DNA of 36,315 nt from CAYVQE01 sp964633205 (GTDB taxonomy: Bacteria; Myxococcota; B64-G9), in assembly GCA_964633205.1 (NCBI GenBank), contig CAZWFN010000054.1, forward strand, positions 1 to 36,315, in the 5' to 3' direction. Of the stretch, positions 14,246 to 22,323 are shown one piece after another (position 1 is the stretch's first letter; each line of letters starts with the position of its first letter). The translations under genes and the position numbers were made by a program. The notes under the pieces were generated by a model. That model saw only the letters and a program-made list of their open reading frames with translations. It had not been told where the DNA came from and made no database searches.

Positions 14246-15499
14246 ATGAAGGATAATCATACAGTAGCTGAATGGATTTACAGACCAAGGTATCTGGCCG
14301 AACCGCTCCGGCGGGCGGTCGGGGTGCATCCGGTCGTGGTTCTGACCGGTGCGCGCCAGGTGGGCAAGAGCACCCTGCTGCGCGAGGAGCAGCCCTTTCG
14401 GCAGTGGCGCTACATCACGCTGGACGATATGGACCAGCTCGATCAGGCCCGGCGCGATCCGGCCGCCTTGTGGGCCGGAGCGGACGCGGTGGTGATCGAC
14501 GAGGTACAGCGGGCGCCGCGGATCCTTTCCGAAGTCAAGCGAAGGGTCGATGAGCGCCGGCGCCAGGTGCGCTTCGTGCTCTCGGGCTCCGCCAACCTGC
14601 TCATGATGAGCCAGGTGTCGGAGAGCCTGGCCGGGCGGGTGGCGATCCTGTCGCTGCTGCCCATGACCCCCCGCGAGGAGGCCGGCCTGCCGCGCCTGGA
14701 CGTGTTGGCGCGTTTGCTGAAAGGAGAGGTCGAGTTCGACCCCGAACCCCAAGCCCGGCCGGGCGCGCTGGCGGATCGCCTGATCCGCGGCCAGGTGCCG
14801 CCGGTGCTGGACTTGCCGGATCTGGACAGCGCCATCCAGTGGTGGGACGGCTTCGTGTCCACCTACCTGGAGCGCGATCTGCGCCAGCTGTCCCAGGTCG
14901 AGTCCTTGCCCGACTACCGGCGGGTGATGCGGGCGCTGGCGCTGCGGTCGGGACAGATGGTCAACCAGACCGAGGTGGCCCGTGACGTCGGGGTGAGCCA
15001 GGCGACGGTCCATCGCTACCTGGGCTTGCTGGAGACCACCATGGTGCTGACCCGACTGCCGGCCTTCGCGGTCAACCGAACCAAGCGCCTCATCAAGACG
15101 CCCAAGGTCTACTGGACGGATCCCGGCATGGCCAGCTTTCTGGCAGGCCACCATCAGCCGGCGGCGCTGCGCGCGTCGCGCGAGATGGGCGGCCTGTTCG
15201 AGACCCTGGTATTGCTCGGGCTGCGCAGCGCTGCAGAGATGCTCACCCCGCGGGCCGTTGTGCACTACTGGCGCACCACCAGCGGCAAGGAGGTCGACTT
15301 CGTGCTGGAGCATGGGCGGAGTTTGCTGGCTCTGGAGATCAAGCTCACCGACCGGCCGCGTCATTCCGATCTGGCGGGCTTGCGGATCTTCCTCGACGAG
15401 TACCCGGAATGCCAGGCCGGGGTCCTCGTCCACACCGGCCGGCAGAGCTACCGCATGGACGACAAGATCATCGCCGTGCCCTGGTGGTCGCTGATCTGA
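14246..15499 (+). CDS. AAA_14/DUF4143 ATPase with nuclease-like C-terminus
   Basis: The N-terminus has the P-loop GARQVGKST (residues 35-43) and Walker B AVVIDEVQRAP with arginine-finger-like LSGSANLLMM, typical of AAA_14. A winged-helix-like segment follows (QTEVARDVGVSQATVHRYLGLLE). The DUF4143 C-terminal part ends in a PD-(D/E)xK-like core, GKEVDFVLEHGRSLLALEIKLTD. ATG 14246 is used because the promoter ends just before it. These ATPases are common, patchily distributed and of unproven function, often near toxin-antitoxin or mobile genes, as here. Confidence 0.9.
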   Translation: MKDNHTVAEWIYRPRYLAEPLRRAVGVHPVVVLTGARQVGKSTLLREEQPFRQWRYITLDDMDQLDQARRDPAALWAGADAVVIDEVQRAPRILSEVKRRVDERRRQVRFVLSGSANLLMMSQVSESLAGRVAILSLLPMTPREEAGLPRLDVLARLLKGEVEFDPEPQARPGALADRLIRGQVPPVLDLPDLDSAIQWWDGFVSTYLERDLRQLSQVESLPDYRRVMRALALRSGQMVNQTEVARDVGVSQATVHRYLGLLETTMVLTRLPAFAVNRTKRLIKTPKVYWTDPGMASFLAGHHQPAALRASREMGGLFETLVLLGLRSAAEMLTPRAVVHYWRTTSGKEVDFVLEHGRSLLALEIKLTDRPRHSDLAGLRIFLDEYPECQAGVLVHTGRQSYRMDDKIIAVPWWSLI

Positions 15500-15505
15500 G
15501 CGCAG

Positions 15506-15534
15506 TTGACCGGGATGCGGGGGGCTGCTATTGG
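15506..15534 (+). promoter_or_regulatory. Candidate promoter before the 15599 gene
   Basis: TTGACC (15506-15511), 17 bases, then TATTGG (15529-15534). The predicted transcript would start at about 15541, at the ATG of a 19-codon ORF. The -10 is weak. Confidence 0.35.
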
Positions 15535-15542
15535 AAATCTCC

Positions 15543-15602
15543 ATGACGACGAATCCACTGGCGCTGCACTCCGGAAAGGGGCTGAGATGGAAGGTTCCAT
15601 GA
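15543..15602 (+). CDS. 19-aa upstream ORF, probably a duplicated 5' end
   Basis: ATG 15543 to TGA 15602 reads MTTNPLALHSGKGLRWKVP and overlaps the main start as ATGA (15599-15602). Its DNA repeats that of the main gene start: ATGAC followed by ATCCACTGGCGCTGCA (15553-15568) compared with ATCCACTGTCGATGCA (15609-15624), 14 of 16 bases. It is either a coupled leader peptide or the relic of a partial tandem duplication. Confidence 0.35.
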   Translation: MTTNPLALHSGKGLRWKVP

Positions 15603-16021
15603 CACCTTATCCACTGTCGATGCAGTTGGGCATGAAGCGCTTCCACGGGCACCTGTTTCTGGCCCCCGGCCGGCTGTACTTCGTCTGCAGCAAGCAGGGC
15701 GGGGCCTGGGCGGCGGCCCTCGGCCAGGGCCTCGGCGGCCTGGTCGGCGGCGCCATCGCCGCGGCCGCCTCGAAGTCGCCCGGCGAGGCGCCCGAGATCG
15801 ACGAGGCCGAGCTGGAGAAGGCGGTCGCCGAGAACGACGGCAGCCAGATCATGGAGGCCGGCCAGATCGAGATCATCAAACACACCATGTGGCTGCGCCT
15901 GATCAAGTGGAACGGCAAGAAGTTCGGCCTGCCCAACGGGCTGACCAGGGATCTGCAGGCCGCGCTGGGCGAATGGGCCAAGACCCACGACGTCCAGACC
16001 AAGGGCAAGGGCCTGAGCTGA
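15599..16021 (+). CDS. Uncharacterised protein, GRAM/PH-like N-terminus possible
   Basis: ATG 15599 is used (GGAAGG just before it and coupling to the upstream ORF); ATG 15587 is the alternative. The start MTPYPLSMQLGMKRFHGHLFLAPGRLYFVC resembles the first strands of GRAM/bacterial-PH-type domains, which read TxxRLYF, but this is a weak likeness. A small-residue hydrophobic segment (WAAALGQGLGGLVGGAIAAAAS) follows, then a Glu-rich part and a C-terminal half with MWLRLIKWNGKKFGLPNG. Function unknown. Confidence 0.65.
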   Translation: MTPYPLSMQLGMKRFHGHLFLAPGRLYFVCSKQGGAWAAALGQGLGGLVGGAIAAAASKSPGEAPEIDEAELEKAVAENDGSQIMEAGQIEIIKHTMWLRLIKWNGKKFGLPNGLTRDLQAALGEWAKTHDVQTKGKGLS

Positions 16022-16052
16022 AAGAAGCGCTGCGGGCGCAGGAGCCGTCACC

Positions 16053-16814
16053 ATGAAATGCGCCACCTGGAACGTCAACGGCATCCGCGCCCTGGTGCGC
16101 AAGGACCTGGCCCCCTGGTCGGTGCTGGCCGACTGCGACGTGCTCTGTCTGCAGGAGACCAAGGCCCAGCCCGATCAGGTGCCGGAGGCGGTGCGCCGGC
16201 CCGATGGCTGGCACAGCTTCTGGCACTCGGCGCAGAAGAAGGGCTACGCCGGCGTGGCCGTCTACTGCCGCCAGCAGCCCGACGAGGTGATCGAGGGTCT
16301 GGGCGATGCGCGCTTCGACGACGAGGGCCGCCTGCTGGCGGTGCGCTTCGGCCGCCAGCTGGTGGTCTCGGCCTACTTTCCCAACTCGCAGGGTGAGGGC
16401 CGGCGGCTGGATTACAAGCTGGCCTTCTGCGCCGCCATGGAAAAGGCCCTGGCCGCCTGGCGCAAGCGCCGGCTGCAGGTGCTGCTGATGGGCGATTTCA
16501 ACATCGCCCACCGGCCCATCGACCTGGCGCGGCCGAAGGAGAACGAGAACAACGCCGGCTACCTGCCCGAGGAGCGGGCCTGGTTCTCCCGCTTCGTCGA
16601 GCTCGGCTGGGTCGACGTCTTCCGCCGCCAGAACCCCGATTTGGCCGACGCCTATACCTGGTGGTCCTACCGCGGCGGCGCCCGCCGGCGGAACGTGGGC
16701 TGGCGGCTGGACTACGCCACGGCCGACAAGACCCTGGCCGCCAAGCTCGGCCCGGTGCAGCACCACAGCGACATCATGGGCTCCGACCACTGCCCGGTCT
16801 CGGTGCGGCTGTAG
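16053..16814 (+). CDS. xth: Exodeoxyribonuclease III (AP endonuclease)
   Basis: The EEP-fold nuclease motifs are complete: MKCATWNVNGIRA (Asn), LCLQETKAQPDQ (catalytic Glu), LLMGDFNIAH (Asp/Asn), GWRLDYATAD and the final GSDHCPV (Asp-His). At 253 residues it has the usual length of bacterial ExoA/Xth. It removes 3' blocking groups and cuts abasic sites in base excision repair in the cytoplasm. AGGAG lies before ATG 16053, 31 bases after the preceding gene, so the two may be cotranscribed. It is followed by a hairpin and convergent vapC. Confidence 0.96.
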   Translation: MKCATWNVNGIRALVRKDLAPWSVLADCDVLCLQETKAQPDQVPEAVRRPDGWHSFWHSAQKKGYAGVAVYCRQQPDEVIEGLGDARFDDEGRLLAVRFGRQLVVSAYFPNSQGEGRRLDYKLAFCAAMEKALAAWRKRRLQVLLMGDFNIAHRPIDLARPKENENNAGYLPEERAWFSRFVELGWVDVFRRQNPDLADAYTWWSYRGGARRRNVGWRLDYATADKTLAAKLGPVQHHSDIMGSDHCPVSVRL

Positions 16815-16871
16815 GCGCTCGAGAGCCGCCGCGCAGCGATCGGGCCGCGATTCCCAGCCCCCGGCTCCGGC

Positions 16872-16891
16872 CCCCGGCCCTCGTGCCGGGG
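16872..16891. terminator. Hairpin between convergent xth and vapC
   Basis: CCCCGGC (16872-16878) pairs with GCCGGGG (16885-16891) around 6 bases. There is no T run, so termination is plausible but not shown. Its place between convergent genes fits. Confidence 0.4.
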
Positions 16892-16911
16892 CGCAGCAAC
16901 ACCGCCTCCGA

Positions 16912-17304
16912 TCACGGCTTGCGGTAGGCCGGTTTCAGCCCGGCGAACATGGGATAGTGTTTTGTGTTTAGTGTCTTGAGTTCAGCATTGGCGGTCACTA
17001 CGGTTGCGGCCACAATGGCGTCGGCTAGGCCTACTCCATGGGAGCGGGCGTAGTCGCGTTTGAGCAAACCCCCAGTCCAGGCAATTTCGGCATCGACGGG
17101 AATTATCCGAAACAGGGAGATGAAAGCGTCGAGTGTGGACCGTTCTGTGTTTCCACGGACCCCGGCGTAAAGCTCGGCAACGACGATGGCCGACAGGATA
17201 ATCCTACTGGAACAGGACTGAATCAGCTCCACGGCAGCTGGCTGGCCTCGGAAGTAGTCGACGAGCACATCGGTGTCGGGTAGAACGGGTACGGTCATGC
17301 TCAT
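16912..17304 (-). CDS. vapC: VapC PIN-domain toxin
   Basis: The PIN motifs are complete: LPDTDVLVDYF (Asp), VVAELYAG (Glu) and GVGLADAIVAATV (Asp, with a further Asp/Asn near the end), the acidic quartet of the Mg-dependent VapC ribonucleases. ATG 17304 overlaps the antitoxin stop as ATGA; ATG 17298 is possible. VapC toxins cut tRNA or rRNA when freed from VapB. The cysteine pair and length (130 aa) are ordinary. Confidence 0.92.
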   Translation of the reverse strand: MSMTVPVLPDTDVLVDYFRGQPAAVELIQSCSSRIILSAIVVAELYAGVRGNTERSTLDAFISLFRIIPVDAEIAWTGGLLKRDYARSHGVGLADAIVAATVVTANAELKTLNTKHYPMFAGLKPAYRKP

Positions 17305-17534
17305 CCCCGGTCCCAACCCGCCCTGGTAGCTTCAAAGTCGGGCAGATCGTCGCGATCCTTCCAGATGCCAACAGCCTGTTGCAACACTGTGCGGCGTTTT
17401 GCCTGTCCTTCCTGCTCGATGAAGCGATCGATGGCATCGCGGATGATCTCGCTCTGCTTCTTGCCCACGGTTTTGGCTATGGCGGCCAGTTCGGCTCGCT
17501 GCTTTTCGGTCAAATACACCTGTGTTCTGATCAT
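17301..17534 (-). CDS. vapB: VapB-type ribbon-helix-helix antitoxin
   Basis: ATG 17534 is preceded by GGGAG 5 bases away. The N-terminus MIRTQVYLTEKQRAELAAIAKTVG is a ribbon-helix-helix DNA-binding unit (strand, then helix), with SEIIRDAIDRFIEQEG as the second helix. The C-terminal part (LPDFEATRAGWDRG) should wrap the toxin. It is coupled to vapC by a 4-base overlap, and an inverted repeat upstream is its likely operator, giving conditional autoregulation of the pair. Confidence 0.9.
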   Translation of the reverse strand: MIRTQVYLTEKQRAELAAIAKTVGKKQSEIIRDAIDRFIEQEGQAKRRTVLQQAVGIWKDRDDLPDFEATRAGWDRG

Positions 17535-17545
17535 CGACGCTCCCA

Positions 17546-17574
17546 TTGATGTATACACCATAATCATACATCAA
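17546..17574 (-). promoter_or_regulatory. vapBC operator, 9-bp perfect inverted repeat
   Basis: TTGATGTAT (17546-17554) and ATACATCAA (17566-17574) are perfect reverse complements 11 bases apart, 12 bases before the vapB start. The arm spacing is about two helical turns, as expected for two ribbon-helix-helix dimers. The region is AT-rich and probably holds the promoter. Confidence 0.75.
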
Positions 17575-17679
17575 ATGTCTGTTCGATTCAATGGTATTCG
17601 AGCCCTGGGAATCATTCGGACCAAGTTGGCTCCTCATGGTGGCCCAACGAACATCGGGCCGTGGTAGTCCTGCTGCCTG

Positions 17680-17688
17680 TGGTATAAG
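17680..17688 (+). promoter_or_regulatory. Candidate extended -10 promoter for the PhnD-like gene
   Basis: TGGTATAAG (17680-17688) fits an extended -10 (TGn plus TATAAG). No -35 is recognisable. The transcript would have a leader of about 130 bases that includes the hairpin at 17777-17811. Confidence 0.35.
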
Positions 17689-17776
17689 CGTTGCCTTGTG
17701 CTGTGGCCGCTGGTGCGGGTTGGACTGCTGTGGGGCTCACCGGGCCGAGCCATCGCGGGCGCGTCCACCAGGATGG

Positions 17777-17811
17777 CCTGCTCCATCGGGTTCGCGGTAT
17801 GATGGAGCAGG
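17777..17811 (+). promoter_or_regulatory. 10-bp stem hairpin next to the ribosome binding site
   Basis: CCTGCTCCAT (17777-17786) and ATGGAGCAGG (17802-17811) are perfect reverse complements around 15 bases. The 3' arm runs straight into the Shine-Dalgarno sequence (GGAAGGGG, 17810-17817) of the gene at 17827. It could be an RNA control element or a DNA operator. Confidence 0.6.
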
Positions 17812-17826
17812 AAGGGGTGTGCGCGG

Positions 17827-18621
17827 ATGGCGGTCGGTTTCATCTCGAGCTCGGCGATGGGCAAGCACAAGGCGCGCCGGGTCGCCCAGGACATGGCCCG
17901 GGCCCTGGGCAGCGCCATGGACGTGGACGTCGAGCCCATGGTGGCCGAGTCCTACGCCGAGCTGCTGGCGGCGCTGGAGGGCGATCAGGCCCAGATCGGC
18001 TGGTGCCCGGCGGCGGTCTGCAGCCAGCTCGAGGGCCGTGCCCGGGCCATCTTTCCGGCCGTACGCCAGGGCTCGGCCGACTACCGCGCCGCCCTGGTGG
18101 GCCGCCAGGACAAGCGCCTGACGATCGACCAGCTCCGCGGCACCCGGGCCGCCTGGGTGGATCGGCACTCCTTCGGCGGTTACCTGCTGGCGGTCGAGTA
18201 CCTCAAGCAGCAGCGCATCGATCCCGACAAGACCTTCCGCGCGCAGACCTTCCACGGCTCCTATCCGGACGCGGTGGCCGCCGTGCTGGAGGGCCGGGCG
18301 GACGTGACCTCGGTGACCGCGGCGCGCACCACGCGGGCCACGGTGACCAAGACCATGGCCCCGCTGCTGGGCCCCGGGGCCTCGCGGCTGGGCGTGATCG
18401 CGGTGACCGACACCATCCCGGCCGACGCCCTGGTCATCACCCGTGGGCTGGACCCGCAGCTGGCCGATCGCGCCGAGCAGGCCATCGCGCGCGCCGGCGC
18501 GCACGACCGCCTGTGCCAGCCCATGTCCTGTGAAGGTTACCAGCGCGCCAGCCCGGGCGACTACAAGGTGGTCGCCCTGACCCGCTGCCTGGGCCTGATC
18601 GACTTCAACCGCCGCTACTGA
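17827..18621 (+). CDS. PhnD-like (phosphonate/phosphite-type) binding protein, no signal peptide
   Basis: The 264-residue product follows the PhnD/TauT-SsuA periplasmic binding fold: MAVGFISSSAMGKHKARRVAQDMARAL, then WCPAAVCSQLEGRARAIFPAVRQGSADYRAALV, GTRAAWVDRHSFGGYLLAVEYL and FHGSYPDAVAAVLEGRADVTSV, all typical of the phosphate/phosphite/phosphonate class. There is no signal peptide or lipobox and no ABC permease or ATPase gene nearby. It may be a cytoplasmic ligand sensor, or the true N-terminus may lie upstream: earlier codons in this frame do not form a signal. It ends overlapping the WD40 remnant on the other strand. Confidence 0.8.
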   Translation: MAVGFISSSAMGKHKARRVAQDMARALGSAMDVDVEPMVAESYAELLAALEGDQAQIGWCPAAVCSQLEGRARAIFPAVRQGSADYRAALVGRQDKRLTIDQLRGTRAAWVDRHSFGGYLLAVEYLKQQRIDPDKTFRAQTFHGSYPDAVAAVLEGRADVTSVTAARTTRATVTKTMAPLLGPGASRLGVIAVTDTIPADALVITRGLDPQLADRAEQAIARAGAHDRLCQPMSCEGYQRASPGDYKVVALTRCLGLIDFNRRY

Positions 18622-19153
18622 GCCCGCTGCCCGTCGCGATCGCCGGCCGCTGGGATGCGCCACAGGCGTACCCGGCCGTCGGCCGAGAACGCGGCCCGCA
18701 GCACCCTGCAGCCGCCGCCGGGCGGCGCCACGAGCGCCGGCCGGTCTGCAGATCCCACAGCTCGACGAAGGCCGCCCCGTCGCCGTCGCCGGCCGCACCG
18801 GACACCGCCAGCCGGCGGCCGTCGCCGGCGAAGGCCACCGCGGTCAGCACCGCGTCCCGGGCCGGGCCCGGGACGCTGACCGCGCCGTCGGCCAGGCGCC
18901 ACAGCAGGATGCGCCCGGCCGCGTCCACCCCGGCCAGCCGCTCGCCGTCCGGGGCCAGGGCGATGGCCTGTACCGCGGCCCGCGCAGCGGACCCACCGGC
19001 CGCGGGCGGGGCGGCCAGCGCGCGCACCGGCTCCAGCGCGACCCCCGCTGCGGGCTGGTGGGCCTCCGCGGCGACCGGTTCGGCCGCCCCGGCCGACCGG
19101 GCCGGCATCCCGGCCAGCAACAGAGCACAGCAAAAAGCGCGTTCAGCGTTCAT
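18615..19153 (-). pseudogene. Exported WD40-repeat-like protein, frameshifted near the end
   Basis: ATG 19153 opens a signal peptide (RAFCCALLLAGMPARSAGAAEP) followed by beta-propeller-like repeats: AIALAPDGERLAGVDAAGRILLWRLADG and AVAFAGDGRRLAVSGAAGDGDGAAFVELWDLQTG. After that the first frame turns into Arg/Ala-rich nonsense, while another frame gives VLRAAFSADGRVRLWRIPA and stops at 18615. So one base has been lost near 18740-18755. With only two or three repeats left, a full propeller cannot form. It is coupled to the beta-helix gene upstream by ATGA. Confidence 0.7.
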
Positions 19154-21534
19154 GACCGCCTCGATATTTCATTGAGGGTGAAGCCGAGCAGCAACAGGGC
19201 GAGCAGGGGGATGAGGTCGCCGGCGGTGGGGTCGCTGCTGCAGCCGCAGCCATTGCCCTCGATGCGTACACCATCGCAATGGGCCGGGTCGGCGGCGGTG
19301 CTGCCGCCGTCGGGGCCGTCGTCGCCGCCCGAGCTGGCGTCCGGGCCGGAGCCGTCGGCGCCGGCGTCGGCGCCGGCGTCGGCACCGGCGTCGGCACCGG
19401 CGTCGGCACCGGCGTCGACTCCGGCGTCGGCACCGGCGTCCATGCCACCATCGCTGCCGGCGTCGCTGCCGCCGTCGCTGTCGCCGTTGGGATCGGCGGG
19501 CAGGTAGCTGTCGACCGGCTCGGCGGCGCGCCAATCGATGCCCGAGGCGGCGCGGTAGGGTGGGGCGGCGGGCGGGGCCTGATCGCCGACCAGCACCGCG
19601 CCGCTGAACGGCGCCAGCTGCACGCTGGCGCCCACCGGGCTGCCGTCGGGCCTGGTCCAGTCGCCGGCCGGTACCGCCAGCGCGGCCTCGGCCTCGGTGT
19701 CGTTGAACAGCAGGATGGCGTGGGCGCGCACCACGCGGCTGTCGGCGGCGCTGGCCCAGGCGGCGGCCGCGGTCCAGGCGTCCAGGCTGTCGATGGGGTC
19801 CTGGTCCTGGGGCCGGATGACCACCGCCCCGGCGGGCGCGGCGATCAAGGTCGTCGCGCTCATGCGGCCGTAGTCGACCGCAGGGTCGTACTCCAGCGCC
19901 GCCGGGTCGGGCTCCCCGTAGGGCGGCAGCCACCACTGGTTGAGGTTCTCGGGCCGCTCGATGCGCCGGCTGGGGGCCACCGCCGCCAGCAGGTTGCCGC
20001 GGATGTCGTGATCCTGGGCGTCGCCGGCGTCGCCCGACAGGCCGAAGCCGCCGCGCCGGTTGTCCAGCGCGATGTTGTCGGCCACGGTGCAGCTGAAGTT
20101 GTTGGGCAGCATCAGACCGTGGCCGTTGCTGCCATACAGCACGTTGCCGGTGATGCGGCTGTCGCGGAAGTCGCTCAAGAACTCGGGCCAGATGCCGTGG
20201 CCCAGCGGCCACCAGGGGTGCGAGGTCTCCAGGTCGCCGATGGTGTCGAGGATGATGTTGTCGCGGATGATCGAGGCGTTGCAGTTGGTGTAGACCGCGG
20301 CGCCGTCGTTCAGGGTGCCCATGGTGCGCACGAACACGTTGCGCTCGACGGTCTGGCCGTCGCTGCCCAGGATGATGCCGGCGTAGCCGGTATCGACCAC
20401 CCGGTTGAGCCGGAACACGGCGCCGTTGGCGCTGCCCAGGATGACCCCGGCCGCGTGCCAGGCGCCGCTGCCGCCGTAGCCGCGCTCGACGCCGATGCGC
20501 AGAAACAGGTTGCGCTCGATCAGGCTGCCGGCCGGCGCGGCCGGATCGGCCCAGCCCTGCAGGGCCACGTTGCGCACGTCGCGGAAGATGCAGCGCCGGA
20601 CCGTGAAGGGCTGAGCGTTCCAGGTGTAGCGCACGGCGTCGGTCTCGATCTGGCTGAAGGTGCAGTCGGCCACCTGGGCCGGGCGGTTGATCTGCAGCGC
20701 CGGGCCGATGAAGCGCGTCAGGTGCACGTGCTCCAGCGCCGTGCCGCCGGTGGCCAGCCCGGCCGCGGCGTCGGTGACCACCTCGACGCGCATGGTCTCG
20801 GCGTCGGCCCAGTCCGGCGGGTAGAGAAACAGGCTGCCGTCGGCCCAGTGCCACTCGCCCGGAGCGTCCAGCTCGTCCAGGTCGCCGTCGATGAAGTAGC
20901 CCGAGCCCGGGTCGCTGAAGGGATCCTGGAAGCGGCCCTCCTCGCCCAGCTCCAGGGTGTCGACTGCGCTGTGATCGACGATGGGCCGCGTCTCCCACCA
21001 CCAGCTCCAGCGGCGCCAGCGCACCTGGGCGCCGGTCCAGCGGCCGGCGGCCACGCCCGGCCGCTCGGCCAGCGCGGCGTCGACGATGCGGTCCGGATCG
21101 TCGTCGTTGTCGATGCGCAGAAAGCCCGCGTCGGGATAGCGCGCCCGCGGCACGAAGCGGCCGTCGACGTAGCAGGCCAGCACCGGCTCGGCCAGCGGCC
21201 CGGTGCGCACGTTCGGGTTCTGCTCCCAGGCGGCGGTCAGCTCCACCGGCCGGCTGGCGGTGATCACCGGCTCCGGGCCCTGGCCGTAGGCGCCCAGCAG
21301 CAGCTCGCCGCCGAGCTCCAGCGCGCCCACCCGGTAGCTGCCGCCGCGCTGCAGCAGGATGCGGTCGCCGGCCGCCGCCCGCGACAGCGCGTGGCCCAGG
21401 CTGGCCAGCGGCGCGTCCGCGCTGCCGGCCGCCCCGTCCTCGCCCCCGGGGGCCACGTGCCAGTCGGCCGCCAGCACCGCGGCCGGCGCGCAGATCAACG
21501 TCACCAGCGAGACCAGAATCGCCCGTGGCTCCAT
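19150..21534 (-). CDS. Secreted right-handed beta-helix protein with MYXO-CTERM-like anchor
   Basis: GGGAGG precedes ATG 21534. A signal peptide (residues about 1-22) is followed by WHVAPGGEDGAAGSADAPLASLGHAL, the usual opening of parallel beta-helix surface proteins, and then a long region with helix rungs (GVILGSANGAVFRLNRVVDTGYAGIILGSDGQTVERNVFV; NGHGLMLPNNFSCTVADNIALDN). A linker rich in DAG/DGG repeats leads to a C-terminal GNGCGCSSDP, hydrophobic helix and RRS, resembling the MYXO-CTERM sorting tail. It may bind or cut polysaccharide at the cell surface; no catalytic residues can be assigned. 794 residues. Confidence 0.87.
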   Translation of the reverse strand: MEPRAILVSLVTLICAPAAVLAADWHVAPGGEDGAAGSADAPLASLGHALSRAAAGDRILLQRGGSYRVGALELGGELLLGAYGQGPEPVITASRPVELTAAWEQNPNVRTGPLAEPVLACYVDGRFVPRARYPDAGFLRIDNDDDPDRIVDAALAERPGVAAGRWTGAQVRWRRWSWWWETRPIVDHSAVDTLELGEEGRFQDPFSDPGSGYFIDGDLDELDAPGEWHWADGSLFLYPPDWADAETMRVEVVTDAAAGLATGGTALEHVHLTRFIGPALQINRPAQVADCTFSQIETDAVRYTWNAQPFTVRRCIFRDVRNVALQGWADPAAPAGSLIERNLFLRIGVERGYGGSGAWHAAGVILGSANGAVFRLNRVVDTGYAGIILGSDGQTVERNVFVRTMGTLNDGAAVYTNCNASIIRDNIILDTIGDLETSHPWWPLGHGIWPEFLSDFRDSRITGNVLYGSNGHGLMLPNNFSCTVADNIALDNRRGGFGLSGDAGDAQDHDIRGNLLAAVAPSRRIERPENLNQWWLPPYGEPDPAALEYDPAVDYGRMSATTLIAAPAGAVVIRPQDQDPIDSLDAWTAAAAWASAADSRVVRAHAILLFNDTEAEAALAVPAGDWTRPDGSPVGASVQLAPFSGAVLVGDQAPPAAPPYRAASGIDWRAAEPVDSYLPADPNGDSDGGSDAGSDGGMDAGADAGVDAGADAGADAGADAGADAGADGSGPDASSGGDDGPDGGSTAADPAHCDGVRIEGNGCGCSSDPTAGDLIPLLALLLLGFTLNEISRRS
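19354..19437 (-). repeat. 12-bp tandem repeat, seven units, coding for the DAGA linker
   Basis: The plus-strand unit GTCGGCRCCGGC repeats seven times with one variant unit (19414-19425). It encodes the repeating Asp-Ala-Gly-Ala linker of the beta-helix protein and is likely to vary in copy number between strains. Confidence 0.85.
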
Positions 21535-21753
21535 GGTGCCTCCCTTGGCGCAGTCCCGATTCTAACACGATCGCCTCCGCAGCCAGGAATTGAGCCGGGT
21601 CCCTGGGCTTTCGTTTGACTTGGCCGGGCCGAAGCGTTTGGCTCAGGGGGAAACCATTCGGGAGCGGACTCCGGAATAGTTCGACTAAAGAGGGACGTAC
21701 TCCGTTTTGGTGCAGTGGGACTTGCTTGGGAATCAGTACTTGGGAGGATTGAC

Positions 21754-22284
21754 ATGAAGACTCCGATCCTGTGCCTGGTCAGCCTCGGCCTGCTGGCGGC
21801 CGGCTGCGCGCACCAAGCTGCCGAGCAGCCGAGCGACGACCAACAGCCGGCGGTGGCCGCTCGACTGGATACGCCGCTGAAGCTGCTCGAGCGCATCCGG
21901 GCGCTGGCGCGCGCCGGTGAGCTGGAGGCCATTCGGCCGCTGGTCTGGGATTACAGCGGGCCCGAGGGCCGCAGCGCGGCCGATCTGGTGCTGCAGGGCA
22001 TCCGCGACGGCGATCAGCAGGGCGACTGGGACTACTCCGACCAGGCCATCAGCGCCCTGATCGAGCGCCACGGCGACGCCTTCCAGGTGCCGCCGCCAGA
22101 ACTGCTCGACATGCTCAAGGCCGAGTTCGGCCGCTTCGACCCGCGGCTGCGCGACATGCCGGCCGAGGCCTTCCGGGTGCTCGGCGGCCCCCGCGGCATC
22201 TTCGTGCTGCTGCGCCACGACGGCGCCCTGCGGGTGCTGTTCTGGGAGAGCATGCACGCGCTGGCCCAGCAGCCGCCGCGCTGA
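21754..22284 (+). CDS. Predicted lipoprotein, unknown function
   Basis: GGGAGG lies 6 bases before ATG 21754. The signal peptide ends in LLAAGC (Cys18). The mature part (about 159 aa) begins with a Gln/Ala-rich linker and then a helical region, LKLLERIRALARAGELEAIRPLVWD and ISALIERHGDAFQVPPPELLDMLKAEF, ending in a possible beta hairpin. I do not recognise a family. Its 220-bp upstream gap, divergent from the beta-helix gene, shows no clear promoter. Confidence 0.75.
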   Translation: MKTPILCLVSLGLLAAGCAHQAAEQPSDDQQPAVAARLDTPLKLLERIRALARAGELEAIRPLVWDYSGPEGRSAADLVLQGIRDGDQQGDWDYSDQAISALIERHGDAFQVPPPELLDMLKAEFGRFDPRLRDMPAEAFRVLGGPRGIFVLLRHDGALRVLFWESMHALAQQPPR

Positions 22285-22323
22285 GCCCCGGCGGGCCGGG
22301 CGAACGGGCCGCCGCTTTTCTGC

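Noticed and set aside
19279..21618. A 779-codon open frame on the plus strand opposite the beta-helix gene
   Set aside because: Low-complexity Val/Ala/Gly/Gln shadow; the minus strand has a signal peptide, beta-helix motifs and a good ribosome binding site.
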